This document shows positions 6,657 to 11,699 of a stretch of DNA of 11,699 nt, piece after piece; position 1 is the stretch's first letter; every line of letters starts with the position of its first letter. A program made the translations under genes and the position numbers. Source of the DNA: an uncultured Eubacteriales bacterium (lineage in GTDB: Bacteria; Bacillota; Clostridia; Oscillospirales; Oscillospiraceae); NCBI GenBank assembly GCA_900553805.1, contig USEU01000060.1, positions 1 through 11,699 of the forward strand, written 5' to 3'. The notes under the pieces were generated by a model. That model did no database searches. It saw nothing but the letters and a program-made list of their open reading frames with translations, and had not been told where the DNA came from.

Positions 6657-7168
6657 CAGCGCTTCCTCCTGCACAGCGGGTTCCGCAGCAAAAGCCGGTC
6701 CAGCAGGAAAAAGGTCACATTGCCCATTGCCAGCATGACGATCAGCATTACCGTATTGAATTCCTCAAATTCCACCCGGAGCTGCGCCATGCCCAGCAGC
6801 CGCAGCAGGAGAAAATACATCACGCCCACGCTGACATTGAACAGCAGCAGCTTCCACAGCCAGGAAAGGCGAAGCGCGTCCAGCTTCGGCTTTACAATGG
6901 GGTAATAGCCCAGAAGGACGAACACGGCCGCCGCCTCCTTGTCCGCCGACAGCAGCGACGAGAGGATGGCCACCGCCCCATACCAGGCCCATGCAAGCCG
7001 CACCCCGCACAGCTCCATCACCAGCTGGAGCACCAATGCGCACAGCATGGGACTGACATAGGTCATAATGGGGATCAGGCCCCCCAGGCTCATGATCACC
7101 ACTGCCAGCGCCGCCAACACACCCCCCAGGGCGATGCGGGAGGCAGGCGTCTTTCTCTTTTCGTTCAC
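6656..7168 (-). CDS. ECF transporter S-component-like membrane protein
   Basis: This 170-residue, very hydrophobic protein has five to six helices. The first helix opens with RIALGGVLAALAVVIMSLGG (about 11-30), followed by GLIPIMTYVSPMLCALVLQL. That opening resembles S-components of energy-coupling-factor vitamin transporters. No substrate signature is recognisable, and neither a T-component nor ATPases lie nearby, so it would have to share a distant ECF module. The start is GTG at 7168, preceded 7 bases away by GGAGG. It is translationally coupled to the GIY-YIG gene. The C-terminus is basic (RNPLCRRKR). It could also be an unrelated conserved membrane protein. Confidence 0.75.
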   Translation of the reverse strand: MNEKRKTPASRIALGGVLAALAVVIMSLGGLIPIMTYVSPMLCALVLQLVMELCGVRLAWAWYGAVAILSSLLSADKEAAAVFVLLGYYPIVKPKLDALRLSWLWKLLLFNVSVGVMYFLLLRLLGMAQLRVEFEEFNTVMLIVMLAMGNVTFFLLDRLLLRNPLCRRKR

Positions 7169-7231
7169 AGGAGCACCTCCAAGGAATTGGCATTATGTAC
7201 AATTACCTTTCGATTTTTCCCCCGTGCCTTA

Positions 7232-7260
7232 TTGACATATTCCAATTTTTCCGCTATATT
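7232..7260 (+). promoter_or_regulatory. Promoter of the 108-residue unknown gene
   Basis: TTGACA (7232-7237), a 17-bp spacer and TATATT (7255-7260) make a near-consensus sigma-A promoter, and the ATG follows at 7288. The divergent minus-strand gene starts at 7168. I see no equally clear promoter for it in the shared 119-bp gap; TACATAAT on the minus strand near 7193 is the best guess. Confidence 0.85.
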
Positions 7261-7287
7261 AAAGCTACGATAAGGAGGAATACTGGC

Positions 7288-7614
7288 ATGGAAGATTACA
7301 GTGCAATGATCCGCAGGACCTTTCAGCAGGGCAGCGTTCTGGACGCGCAGACGCTTTTCGAAGCATTCCTGCGCAACGCTTTTCCCACATTCCATTTCCG
7401 CCGGACAGAGGTGATCAGCTTCAGCCGGGGTGAAAATGAGACCATGGAGGGGCGCAGCTGGAACCATGTTTTTGAGATCACCCGCGACACCCTGGCCGGA
7501 AGTCCCGTCTGGCGGGTGGAGTGCCACCGGGTCACCATGGGCAAAAGCCCGGATAAGCAGGTATACCTGGACTATCTCACCCTTGGCTTTGTCAGCTACG
7601 TGGAAAAGGAATAA
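7288..7614 (+). CDS. 108-residue cytoplasmic protein of unknown function
   Basis: This is a soluble mixed alpha/beta protein with no membrane segment, cysteine cluster or catalytic motif that I can name. Notable stretches are FEAFLRNAFPTFHFRRTEVI (23-42), an RSWNHVFEITRDT segment and the C-terminal KQVYLDYLTLGFVSYVEKE. The start is supported by AAGGAGG at 7272-7278 and a strong promoter, and codon use matches the GC-rich neighbours, so the gene is real. It stands alone: divergent from the ECF-like gene and convergent with the phosphorylase through a shared terminator. Confidence 0.85.
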   Translation: MEDYSAMIRRTFQQGSVLDAQTLFEAFLRNAFPTFHFRRTEVISFSRGENETMEGRSWNHVFEITRDTLAGSPVWRVECHRVTMGKSPDKQVYLDYLTLGFVSYVEKE

Positions 7615-7618
7615 CCCC

Positions 7619-7650
7619 AAAAATGCGGCTCCAAGGAGCCGCATTTTTTA
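7619..7650. terminator. Bidirectional terminator
   Basis: Arms ATGCGGCTCC (7623-7632) and GGAGCCGCAT (7635-7644) are flanked by five A before and six T after. The stem therefore works as an intrinsic terminator on both strands, for the unknown gene on plus and the phosphorylase on minus. The effective loop is four bases (CAAG). Confidence 0.9.
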
Positions 7651-7654
7651 CGGT

Positions 7655-8422
7655 TTATCTCTTCTGATCCGCCTGGATAATCCGCTTCATGGCCTCGATG
7701 CCCACGCGGACCGCGCCGGTGGTGTCCTCGGTGAGCTTCATGAACATGCCGGCTTTTTCCCGCTCTTGGTTCCAGATGACGTGGAAGCAGCTGCCGCAGC
7801 GCACATGCAGTGCGGCGGCCACCACAAAGAGGGCGGCAGACTCCATTTCGCTGGCCTTGACGCCCAGGCGCTTCCAGCTGTCCCACTTTTGCAGCAGGTC
7901 ATAATACACCGGGGACTTCTCCGGGCTGTGCTGACCATAGAAGGAATCCTTGCACTGCACCACGCCCACATGGGTGCGGTAGCCCAGCGCCTCACTGGCC
8001 TCCTTCAGCGCCAGCGTGATGCCGAAATCCGGCACGGCGGGGAACTCGATGGGGGCATACTCCAGCGATGTGTGCTCATAGCGCACCGCGCCGTTGGCCA
8101 CCACCACATCGCCGGGCTGTACGTCCAGATCGATGCCGCCGCAGGTGCCCACCCGGATAAAGGTGTCCGCGCCGATGGCGGTCAGCTCCTCCATGGCGAT
8201 GGAGGCCGAGGGGCCGCCGATGCCGGTGGAGCAGACGGAGACCTTCTCCCCGCACAGCGTCCCGGTGTAGATGTTATATTCCCGGTTCATGCCCACATGG
8301 ACGGGATTGTCAAAATAAGATGCGATGGACTCGCACCGCCCCGGATCACCGGGGAGAAACACATAGCGGCCCACGTCCCCCTGAACACAGCGAATGTGAA
8401 ATTGCTTGCCGATATCCTGCAT
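7655..8422 (-). CDS. udp: Uridine phosphorylase
   Basis: This 255-residue cytosolic enzyme of the NP-I nucleoside phosphorylase family cleaves uridine with phosphate to uracil and ribose-1-phosphate for pyrimidine salvage. The family motifs are present: GDPGR (25-29), [16 protein letters not shown] (65-80), the phosphate-contacting RVGTCGG (90-96) and [10 protein letters not shown] (190-199), with the ribose-binding Met-Glu at 193-194. The length agrees with Escherichia coli Udp. The base-recognition loop reads [11 protein letters not shown] (158-168), unlike the enterobacterial GQERYD. I recall this variant from clostridial proteins annotated as uridine phosphorylase, but purine or broader pyrimidine specificity is not excluded. 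AAGGAG precedes the ATG by 8 bases. A palindrome over the predicted transcription start suggests repressor control. Confidence 0.9.
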   Translation of the reverse strand: MQDIGKQFHIRCVQGDVGRYVFLPGDPGRCESIASYFDNPVHVGMNREYNIYTGTLCGEKVSVCSTGIGGPSASIAMEELTAIGADTFIRVGTCGGIDLDVQPGDVVVANGAVRYEHTSLEYAPIEFPAVPDFGITLALKEASEALGYRTHVGVVQCKDSFYGQHSPEKSPVYYDLLQKWDSWKRLGVKASEMESAALFVVAAALHVRCGSCFHVIWNQEREKAGMFMKLTEDTTGAVRVGIEAMKRIIQADQKR

Positions 8423-8437
8423 AATGATTGCTCCTTA

Positions 8438-8452
8438 CCATGAAATTCATGG
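8438..8452. promoter_or_regulatory. Palindromic candidate operator at the phosphorylase transcription start
   Basis: CCATGAA-A-TTCATGG has perfect 7-bp arms with one central base. It begins 4 bp downstream of the -10 box and so covers the expected +1. A palindromic GCGGTACCGC (8488-8497) also sits just upstream of the -35. This placement is typical for a repressor site; the regulator is not in the window. Confidence 0.5.
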
Positions 8453-8456
8453 CCTC

Positions 8457-8485
8457 ATTTTAGCACAATCACCCAAAAATTGCAA
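8457..8485 (-). promoter_or_regulatory. Promoter of the uridine phosphorylase gene
   Basis: On the minus strand TTGCAA (8485-8480), a 17-bp spacer and TAAAAT (8462-8457) with an extended TGC before it form a good sigma-A promoter. Confidence 0.8.
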
Positions 8486-8517
8486 GGGCGGTACCGCATG
8501 ATTCAGCAAGAAAGCAC
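8486..8517 (+). repeat. Possible degraded end of the hairpin repeat
   Basis: GGCGGTACCGCATGATT followed by CAGCAAGAA resembles the left end of the element at 3961 (GGCAGCACCGCACAATT followed by TGGCAAGAA) at about 20 of 29 positions. No right arm is seen. An 8-bp direct repeat ATTCAGCA occurs at 8501-8508 and 8523-8530. This is either a remnant or a distant relative of the family. Confidence 0.35.
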
Positions 8518-8535
8518 ATTATATTCAGCAGTTCC

Positions 8536-9516
8536 CTAGCCGTGCTCCCGGAAGAATTGAAGGACGGCCTTTTCATAGCCCTCCCGGTCATAGAAGTAGC
8601 TCATGCCGTGATCAGCTCCGGGGACGATGAGCAGCTGCTTGGGGGCCTTACAGGCGGCGTAGTTTTCCAGAGTCATCCCCACGGGGACAAAGGAATCGTC
8701 CGCCCCGTGGATAAAGAGGATGGGAACGTGGCAGCTCTTCATGGCGTCCAGGGTGGAATAGCCATCGGATCTCACCTCGATCTTCCGGCGGCACAGGGCG
8801 TCCACGTGGGCGCGGCGGCGGCGAAAGCCCCTGCGGAGGTTGTTTTCACTCACATGCTGCCATTCCGCCTGGGCAGAGGTAAAGCCGCAGTCAGCGATCC
8901 CCCCCGCCACATTCTCCGGCAGCTCCCGAAAGCCCGCTGCCATCAGCACTGTGGCCGCGCCCATGGAAATTCCCGCCAGGTAAATGGGCAGCGTCTCAAA
9001 CCCGTTTCCATTGAGCCATCGTATCCATTCCAGGCAGTCGAACCGCTCGATCATGCCAAAGCCCATGTATTCGCCGCCGCTTCGGCCCTGGCCCCGCTGC
9101 TCGGCGTACAGCACCGTGCAGCCGCATTCCCTCAGAAAATCCGCCACCGCGCCAAAGTCCCGCGCCCAGCTGGAGCGCCACCCATGCATGGCCAGCACCA
9201 CCCGCTGCGCATTCTCCGCCCGCAGCAGATGCCCCACCAGCGTTGTCCCATCCTGACCCTGGATATGGATCACCTCATGGGGCGTCTGCTCCAGCTTCTT
9301 CCGCATCCGGCTGCAATAGGCCATGATCTCCCGGTCCCCCTGGCCGCCGCCCCGGACGTTTCCCTTCCTTTTACGCAGCAGCTTCGGCTCCGTGCGGTCG
9401 AGGGCGGCCCTCACCATCTGCCGGTCGAAGGCGTTGGAAAGCCCACGGGAGATCACCGCCGCCGCGGCCGCCGCGGCACAGCCGCCCCAAACGATCCTTT
9501 TCATCTTTCTGTTCAT
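8536..9516 (-). CDS. Membrane-anchored alpha/beta hydrolase
   Basis: This 326-residue serine hydrolase has an N-terminal hydrophobic, alanine-rich segment (about 8-22) that probably anchors it to the membrane with the catalytic domain outside. The catalytic triad is visible: Ser184 in GISMGA (182-187), Asp274 in HGADDSFVP and His303 in GADHGMSY. The oxyanion region is MHGWRSSW (110-117). It resembles the broad YqkD/prolyl-oligopeptidase-like group; the substrate (ester or peptide) is unknown. An in-frame ATG at 9630 would add 38 residues unlike the family and run through a perfect inverted repeat. I prefer 9516, where the hydrophobic anchor begins and a GGGG/AAGG purine stretch precedes it. 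Confidence 0.88.
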   Translation of the reverse strand: MNRKMKRIVWGGCAAAAAAAVISRGLSNAFDRQMVRAALDRTEPKLLRKRKGNVRGGGQGDREIMAYCSRMRKKLEQTPHEVIHIQGQDGTTLVGHLLRAENAQRVVLAMHGWRSSWARDFGAVADFLRECGCTVLYAEQRGQGRSGGEYMGFGMIERFDCLEWIRWLNGNGFETLPIYLAGISMGAATVLMAAGFRELPENVAGGIADCGFTSAQAEWQHVSENNLRRGFRRRRAHVDALCRRKIEVRSDGYSTLDAMKSCHVPILFIHGADDSFVPVGMTLENYAACKAPKQLLIVPGADHGMSYFYDREGYEKAVLQFFREHG

Positions 9517-9528
9517 ACGCCTTGCCCC

Positions 9529-9558
9529 TTTCAGAAACAGCATGCCCCGTTTCTGAAA
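9529..9558. promoter_or_regulatory. Perfect inverted repeat in the leader of the hydrolase gene
   Basis: Arms TTTCAGAAAC (9529-9538) and GTTTCTGAAA (9549-9558) are perfectly complementary over 10 bp with a 10-base loop. The nearer arm ends 13 bases before the ATG at 9516 and partly overlaps the purine-rich initiation region. It could be an operator or a leader hairpin that limits translation. No clear promoter was identified upstream. Confidence 0.55.
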
Positions 9559-9651
9559 AAACACGCAAAAAGGCGGCGGTTTGCCGTGTGCCGATAAGAC
9601 AGTAATTTGAGAAAAGTACGAAATTGGCATCTGTCAGACAGGATTGGACAA

Positions 9652-9692
9652 AACAGGCGACATTCAACTTCGGTTGGATGCCGCCTGTTTTT
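9652..9692 (+). terminator. Orphan intrinsic terminator with UUCG tetraloop
   Basis: AACAGGCG (9652-9659) pairs with CGCCTGTT (9682-9689). The stem continues with CAT/ATG, a U-G pair and CAAC/GTTG (one A-C mismatch) to a C(UUCG)G tetraloop at 9669-9672, followed on the plus strand by a T-run. This is a textbook terminator, yet no plus-strand gene precedes it. It lies at the start of the AT-rich island and may be the 3' leftover of a lost gene, such as an integrase. Confidence 0.75.
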
Positions 9693-9978
9693 ATGCGTTT
9701 AAGGGTCGAAAAACGCTTGTTTTCTGCTCTGTATAGCTTAGTACAAATGCGGGTATATCCGCCTTACCCCATCGGCGCGAAAGAATTTAGAAGCGTTACA
9801 ATACTTACTTTTCGGCATATTTATTTCACAGATTCGAGAAAAACGATTTGGCGAAATTGTTTCGCTCCGGGGTGGATAACTTTACCAAATACGCAACAAA
9901 TGATTTTGGTCTGAAAAACTTAAGAACAGTTACAAGGCAATCTCTCTTCCTTAAATTAGAATAATATAATTCAATACT

Positions 9979-10003
9979 AACTATTGACAATTTTGCGATA
10001 GTT
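9979..10003. promoter_or_regulatory. Inverted repeat overlapping the island promoter
   Basis: AACTAT (9979-9984) and ATAGTT (9998-10003) are perfect inverted half-sites 13 bp apart. They bracket the -35 hexamer and most of the spacer. A protein bound here would block RNA polymerase. The first gene of the operon encodes a zinc-ribbon/helix-turn-helix protein that could be the ligand. Confidence 0.4.
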
Positions 10004-10012
10004 GATTATAAT
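9984..10012 (+). promoter_or_regulatory. Consensus promoter of the island operon
   Basis: TTGACA (9984-9989), a 17-bp spacer and TATAAT (10007-10012) match the sigma-A consensus at every position. Such a strong promoter normally implies high expression or tight repression. TGGAGGTG (10018-10025) and the ATG at 10032 follow, so the leader is about 12 bases. Confidence 0.92.
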
Positions 10013-10031
10013 TTTAAGTGGAGGTGTCCGT

Positions 10032-10781
10032 ATGTATAATTTTATTTCCTCTTGCCCGTCTTGCGGTGGAGAGCTTCATATTTCCACATTACAATGTGGC
10101 AGTTGCGGCTTGGAAATCAAGAAAGATTTTGAAGTTAGTGTCTTTGATAAGCTTTCAGATGAGCAAATCTCTTTTCTATTATCTTTTTTGAAGAATCAAG
10201 GAAATCTTAAATCACTACAAACGGAGCAAGGGATATCATACCCTGCCGCGAAAAAGAAACTAAATGATTTGCTTGTTGCAATGAATCTGGTGGATAATGT
10301 ACAGCCTTATTCTGTTGAAGATATTGATACAAGCACATGGAAAATAGATCCTCAAAGTAGCAAAGCATCCGATATTGTTAAAGCAAAACTGATAAGTTGT
10401 AACGGCTTAGCCACTGTCCGCACATACAAGGGGAAAGAGTATGTTCTTCGCATCGTGGATGAGGAAAAGTTCTCCTGCGATGAAATTTTAGATTATGAAT
10501 ACTCAGTCTTTGATGTTATTACTGAATTGTTGGAATCACAGGGCGGCAAGGCAAAAAAGGGATATGGACGGAGAAGACTTGGCGATCCAGGGTGTGAAGA
10601 AACAACAGTTGCCGGAGCAATTATGAAGAACTATTTTGGAAAAACTACGGGGGAAAGTTGTTTTGACCCAACATTTGCTTTGGTTGCCATTCTTGAATGG
10701 GCTGGCATAGTCAGAAATGGTTGGGGGTATATCGAATTAACTGAGGAATATGTACGGGAAAGAATACAGAAGGAGGGCTAA
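10032..10781 (+). CDS. Zinc-ribbon/DUF2089-like protein with extra C-terminal domain
   Basis: This protein has 249 residues. The N-terminus is a zinc ribbon with cysteines at 8, 11, 22 and 25. The segment FDKLSDEQISFLLSFLKNQG and NLKSLQTEQGISYPAAKKKL (38-77) follows and matches what I know of DUF2089, a Firmicute zinc-ribbon plus helix-turn-helix domain. DUF2089 proteins are usually about half this length. Here a further domain (about 112-249) has a small beta-like part, VRTYKGKEYVLRIVDEEKF (129-147), and a winged-helix-like part with the block GYGRRRLGDPGCEETTV, FDPTFALVAILEWAGI and WGYIELTEEY. A start at TTG 10002 was rejected in favour of the ATG behind GGAGGTG. The next gene begins 3 bp after its stop. 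The role is unknown; DNA or modified-base recognition is my inference. Confidence 0.85.
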   Translation: MYNFISSCPSCGGELHISTLQCGSCGLEIKKDFEVSVFDKLSDEQISFLLSFLKNQGNLKSLQTEQGISYPAAKKKLNDLLVAMNLVDNVQPYSVEDIDTSTWKIDPQSSKASDIVKAKLISCNGLATVRTYKGKEYVLRIVDEEKFSCDEILDYEYSVFDVITELLESQGGKAKKGYGRRRLGDPGCEETTVAGAIMKNYFGKTTGESCFDPTFALVAILEWAGIVRNGWGYIELTEEYVRERIQKEG

Positions 10782-10784
10782 ATT

Positions 10785-11351
10785 GTGATACGCATTTTGT
10801 TTTGCAATATTTCGTACTTGCCGTACTACAACACGCGTCTTGACAGGGTTGCTCCGAAAAACGGCGGAGCCTATGTTGCAAAAATGCACGATGCTTATGA
10901 AAAGCATAATTTTGAAGAATGTGCCGATGGACAATACAGGGGATTTGTAGAAACTAAGTATCGTATTGGCTACGAAGAAGGTATCGCAACTAACACATAC
11001 AACTCTTTACATATTGAAAGAATTGATTCTTTCGCAAAGGGAAAGACATATCTTGATGATGTTTTGGTTGTCTTCTGTGCCAAGCCTGAAAACGGTCAAA
11101 CAGTAATTGTCGGTTGGTATAAAAATGCAACTGTATTTAGGCGCAGACCATTTTACAATGGTAGATTTTTCAACATCCAAGCAGATAGAAAAGATGGATT
11201 TTTACTGCCGGAAGATCAAAGAACATTTGTTGTTCCACGAGCAAGGCAAGACGGAATTGGCTTTGGACAAGCAAATATTTGGTATGCTGGTACACCAGAA
11301 TGCAGCGAGTATGTCAATAAAGTTATTCGTTACATAGAAAGTCACGCTTGA
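10785..11351 (+). CDS. Protein with VGWYKNATVFR domain, possible DNA-reader of restriction type
   Basis: This is a 188-residue soluble protein starting with GTG, with AGGAGG (10771-10776) 8 bases upstream inside the end of the previous gene. The conserved-looking order is MIRILFCNIS (1-10), GGAYV (27-31), HNF (41-43), a beta strand DDVLVVFCAK (91-100), VGWYKNATVFR (109-119), ADRKDGFLLP (133-142) and GFGQANIWYAG (159-169). From memory, the same order occurs at the N-termini of some HNH-endonuclease-containing proteins, where it may be a PUA/EVE-like module reading DNA. No HNH, PD-(D/E)XK or other nuclease motif is present here, so it is a stand-alone module. It is co-transcribed with the zinc-ribbon gene, and codon use is AT-rich like the rest of the island. 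Function is unproven. Confidence 0.8.
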   Translation: MIRILFCNISYLPYYNTRLDRVAPKNGGAYVAKMHDAYEKHNFEECADGQYRGFVETKYRIGYEEGIATNTYNSLHIERIDSFAKGKTYLDDVLVVFCAKPENGQTVIVGWYKNATVFRRRPFYNGRFFNIQADRKDGFLLPEDQRTFVVPRARQDGIGFGQANIWYAGTPECSEYVNKVIRYIESHA

Positions 11352-11384
11352 TGACTTAGAGCTGTATAATGTATGAGGTCTTCC

Positions 11385-11540
11385 ATGAGAAAAAGAAAAT
11401 ATATCAGTAAAAAAGAACGATGGGTTAGCAATGGTTACGGAGGCAAGGTTAAAAAGACCTACTATAAATATCCTCGCAGATATAAGCCACGGAAAAACAG
11501 TATTGTTGGTTTTTTGTATGCGCTTATGAAAGGGAAGTAA
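11385..11540 (+). CDS. Very basic 51-residue protein, last gene of the island operon
   Basis: This small reading frame begins with ATG behind GAGG (11375-11378) and ends with tandem TAA stops. It is rich in lysine, arginine and tyrosine (MRKRKYISKKERW; KKTYYKYPRRYKPRK) and has a short hydrophobic stretch SIVGFLYALMKG near the C-terminus. No acidic cluster or cysteine is seen. The composition suggests a nucleic-acid-binding or membrane-active peptide. It lies 33 bp after the previous gene without an obvious terminator between, so it probably belongs to the same transcript. I recognise no family. Confidence 0.6.
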   Translation: MRKRKYISKKERWVSNGYGGKVKKTYYKYPRRYKPRKNSIVGFLYALMKGK

Positions 11541-11542
11541 TA

Positions 11543-11699
11543 AGTGTTCAGCACTACCAGTGCGCAGCCAATTTCTCCGAAATTGTTAAAGGGTTTGGGA
11601 TGCTGCCCAACAAGTTTTTGCACGAGTGGGTACCGCCGTGCATTTACTACTCCACCACCAGCTATTTTGAAAAGCGGCAGGACTTCTTCATCTGCTCCA
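11543..11699 (+). CDS. Partial unidentified reading frame running off the window
   Basis: The frame is open to the window edge and reads HYQCAANFSEIVKGFGMLPN followed by KFLHEWVPPCIYYSTTSYFE and KRQDFFICS, with GC-richer codon use than the island. It is rich in aromatic residues and cysteine. No start with a ribosome binding site lies at its left end: the frame is open back to 11486 within the small basic gene, and the only in-frame ATG is at 11591. It may be the 5'-truncated remainder of a host gene interrupted by the island, or the start of a gene beyond the window. I do not recognise the family, and the reverse strand is also open here. Confidence 0.35.

Larger units (their letters stand above)
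9693..10031. other. 340-bp AT-rich stretch without a convincing gene
   Basis: No reading frame here has both a start with a ribosome binding site and a credible product. Two overlapping plus-strand frames are open without starts: about 9731-9875, containing LEALQYLLFGIFISQIREKR, and about 9789-9959, containing FTKYATNDFGLKNLRTVTRQ and ending at a TAA. A 26-codon minus-strand frame (MPKSKYCNASKFF) is also present. These could be debris of a decayed gene. The right end holds the promoter and candidate operator of the island operon. Confidence 0.5.

Noticed and set aside
7165..7644. 159-codon minus-strand frame overlapping the unknown gene
   Set aside because: The plus-strand frame has a strong promoter, AAGGAGG and a terminator. 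The minus frame has none of these and would cross the shared terminator.
8791..8830. Arginine-rich run in the hydrolase (RRGFRRRR) as a possible frameshift
   Set aside because: The frame continues into a family-like segment (DALCRRKIEVRSDGYSTLDAM) without any compensating shift, so the run is taken as a real local feature.
8542..9597. 351-codon plus-strand frame opposite the hydrolase
   Set aside because: It has low-complexity composition typical of GC-rich antisense frames. The minus strand carries a full catalytic triad.
9517..9630. N-terminal extension of the hydrolase from the ATG at 9630
   Set aside because: The 38 extra residues do not look like a signal or family sequence and would be translated through a perfect inverted repeat. 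The hydrophobic anchor begins right after 9516.
9619..11588. Short match CGAAATTG(TT) near 9619, 9853 and 11579 as possible attachment-site repeats of the island
   Set aside because: Eight to ten bases in AT-rich DNA is within chance, and only one of the left copies lies at the composition boundary.

Overview
The window is chromosomal DNA from a GC-rich Firmicute. The most likely source is a gut-type Clostridia/Oscillospirales relative. I infer this from AGGAGG-type ribosome binding sites, sigma-A promoters with 17-bp spacers, a Bce-type peptide-resistance module and ATGA-coupled genes. No rRNA, tRNA or CRISPR array was seen.

Layout. Positions 1-67 are the right end of a hairpin repeat whose complete copy lies at 3960-4121. 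Positions 110-867 hold a promoter and a two-gene operon: a five-helix membrane protein and a small XRE regulator. A strong hairpin at 889-935 separates it from the minus-strand Bce-type module. In transcription order that module is response regulator (5813-5142), histidine kinase (5133-4156), terminator and hairpin repeat, then a second promoter, a 34-residue membrane peptide (3848-3744), ATPase (3747-2983) and permease (2986-941). Positions 5930-7168 are a minus-strand group: an ECF S-component-like membrane protein, a UPF0213-type GIY-YIG protein, and a chimeric wreck joining the N-terminus of a membrane protein to the last ~46 codons of a UDP-GlcNAc 2-epimerase. A small unknown gene (7288-7614, +) is followed by a shared terminator, a uridine phosphorylase (8422-7655, -) and a membrane-anchored alpha/beta hydrolase (9516-8536, -).

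From about 9600 to 11540 the base composition turns AT-rich and codon use changes, which marks an acquired island. It begins with a terminator that has no gene in front of it and a ~340-bp stretch without a convincing gene. A consensus promoter then drives three plus-strand genes: a zinc-ribbon/DUF2089-like protein with an extra C-terminal domain, a protein with a conserved VGWYKNATVFR block that I recall from the N-termini of HNH-type restriction proteins, and a very basic 51-residue protein. GC-richer DNA resumes at the right end with part of an unidentified reading frame.

How they work together. The Bce module should sense and remove a cell-wall-targeting peptide antibiotic: the transporter signals to the kinase, and the regulator activates the peptide-ATPase-permease operon. 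The island operon is the best candidate for an undescribed system. I read it as a possible DNA-recognition or defence cassette, from domain resemblance and genomic setting only.
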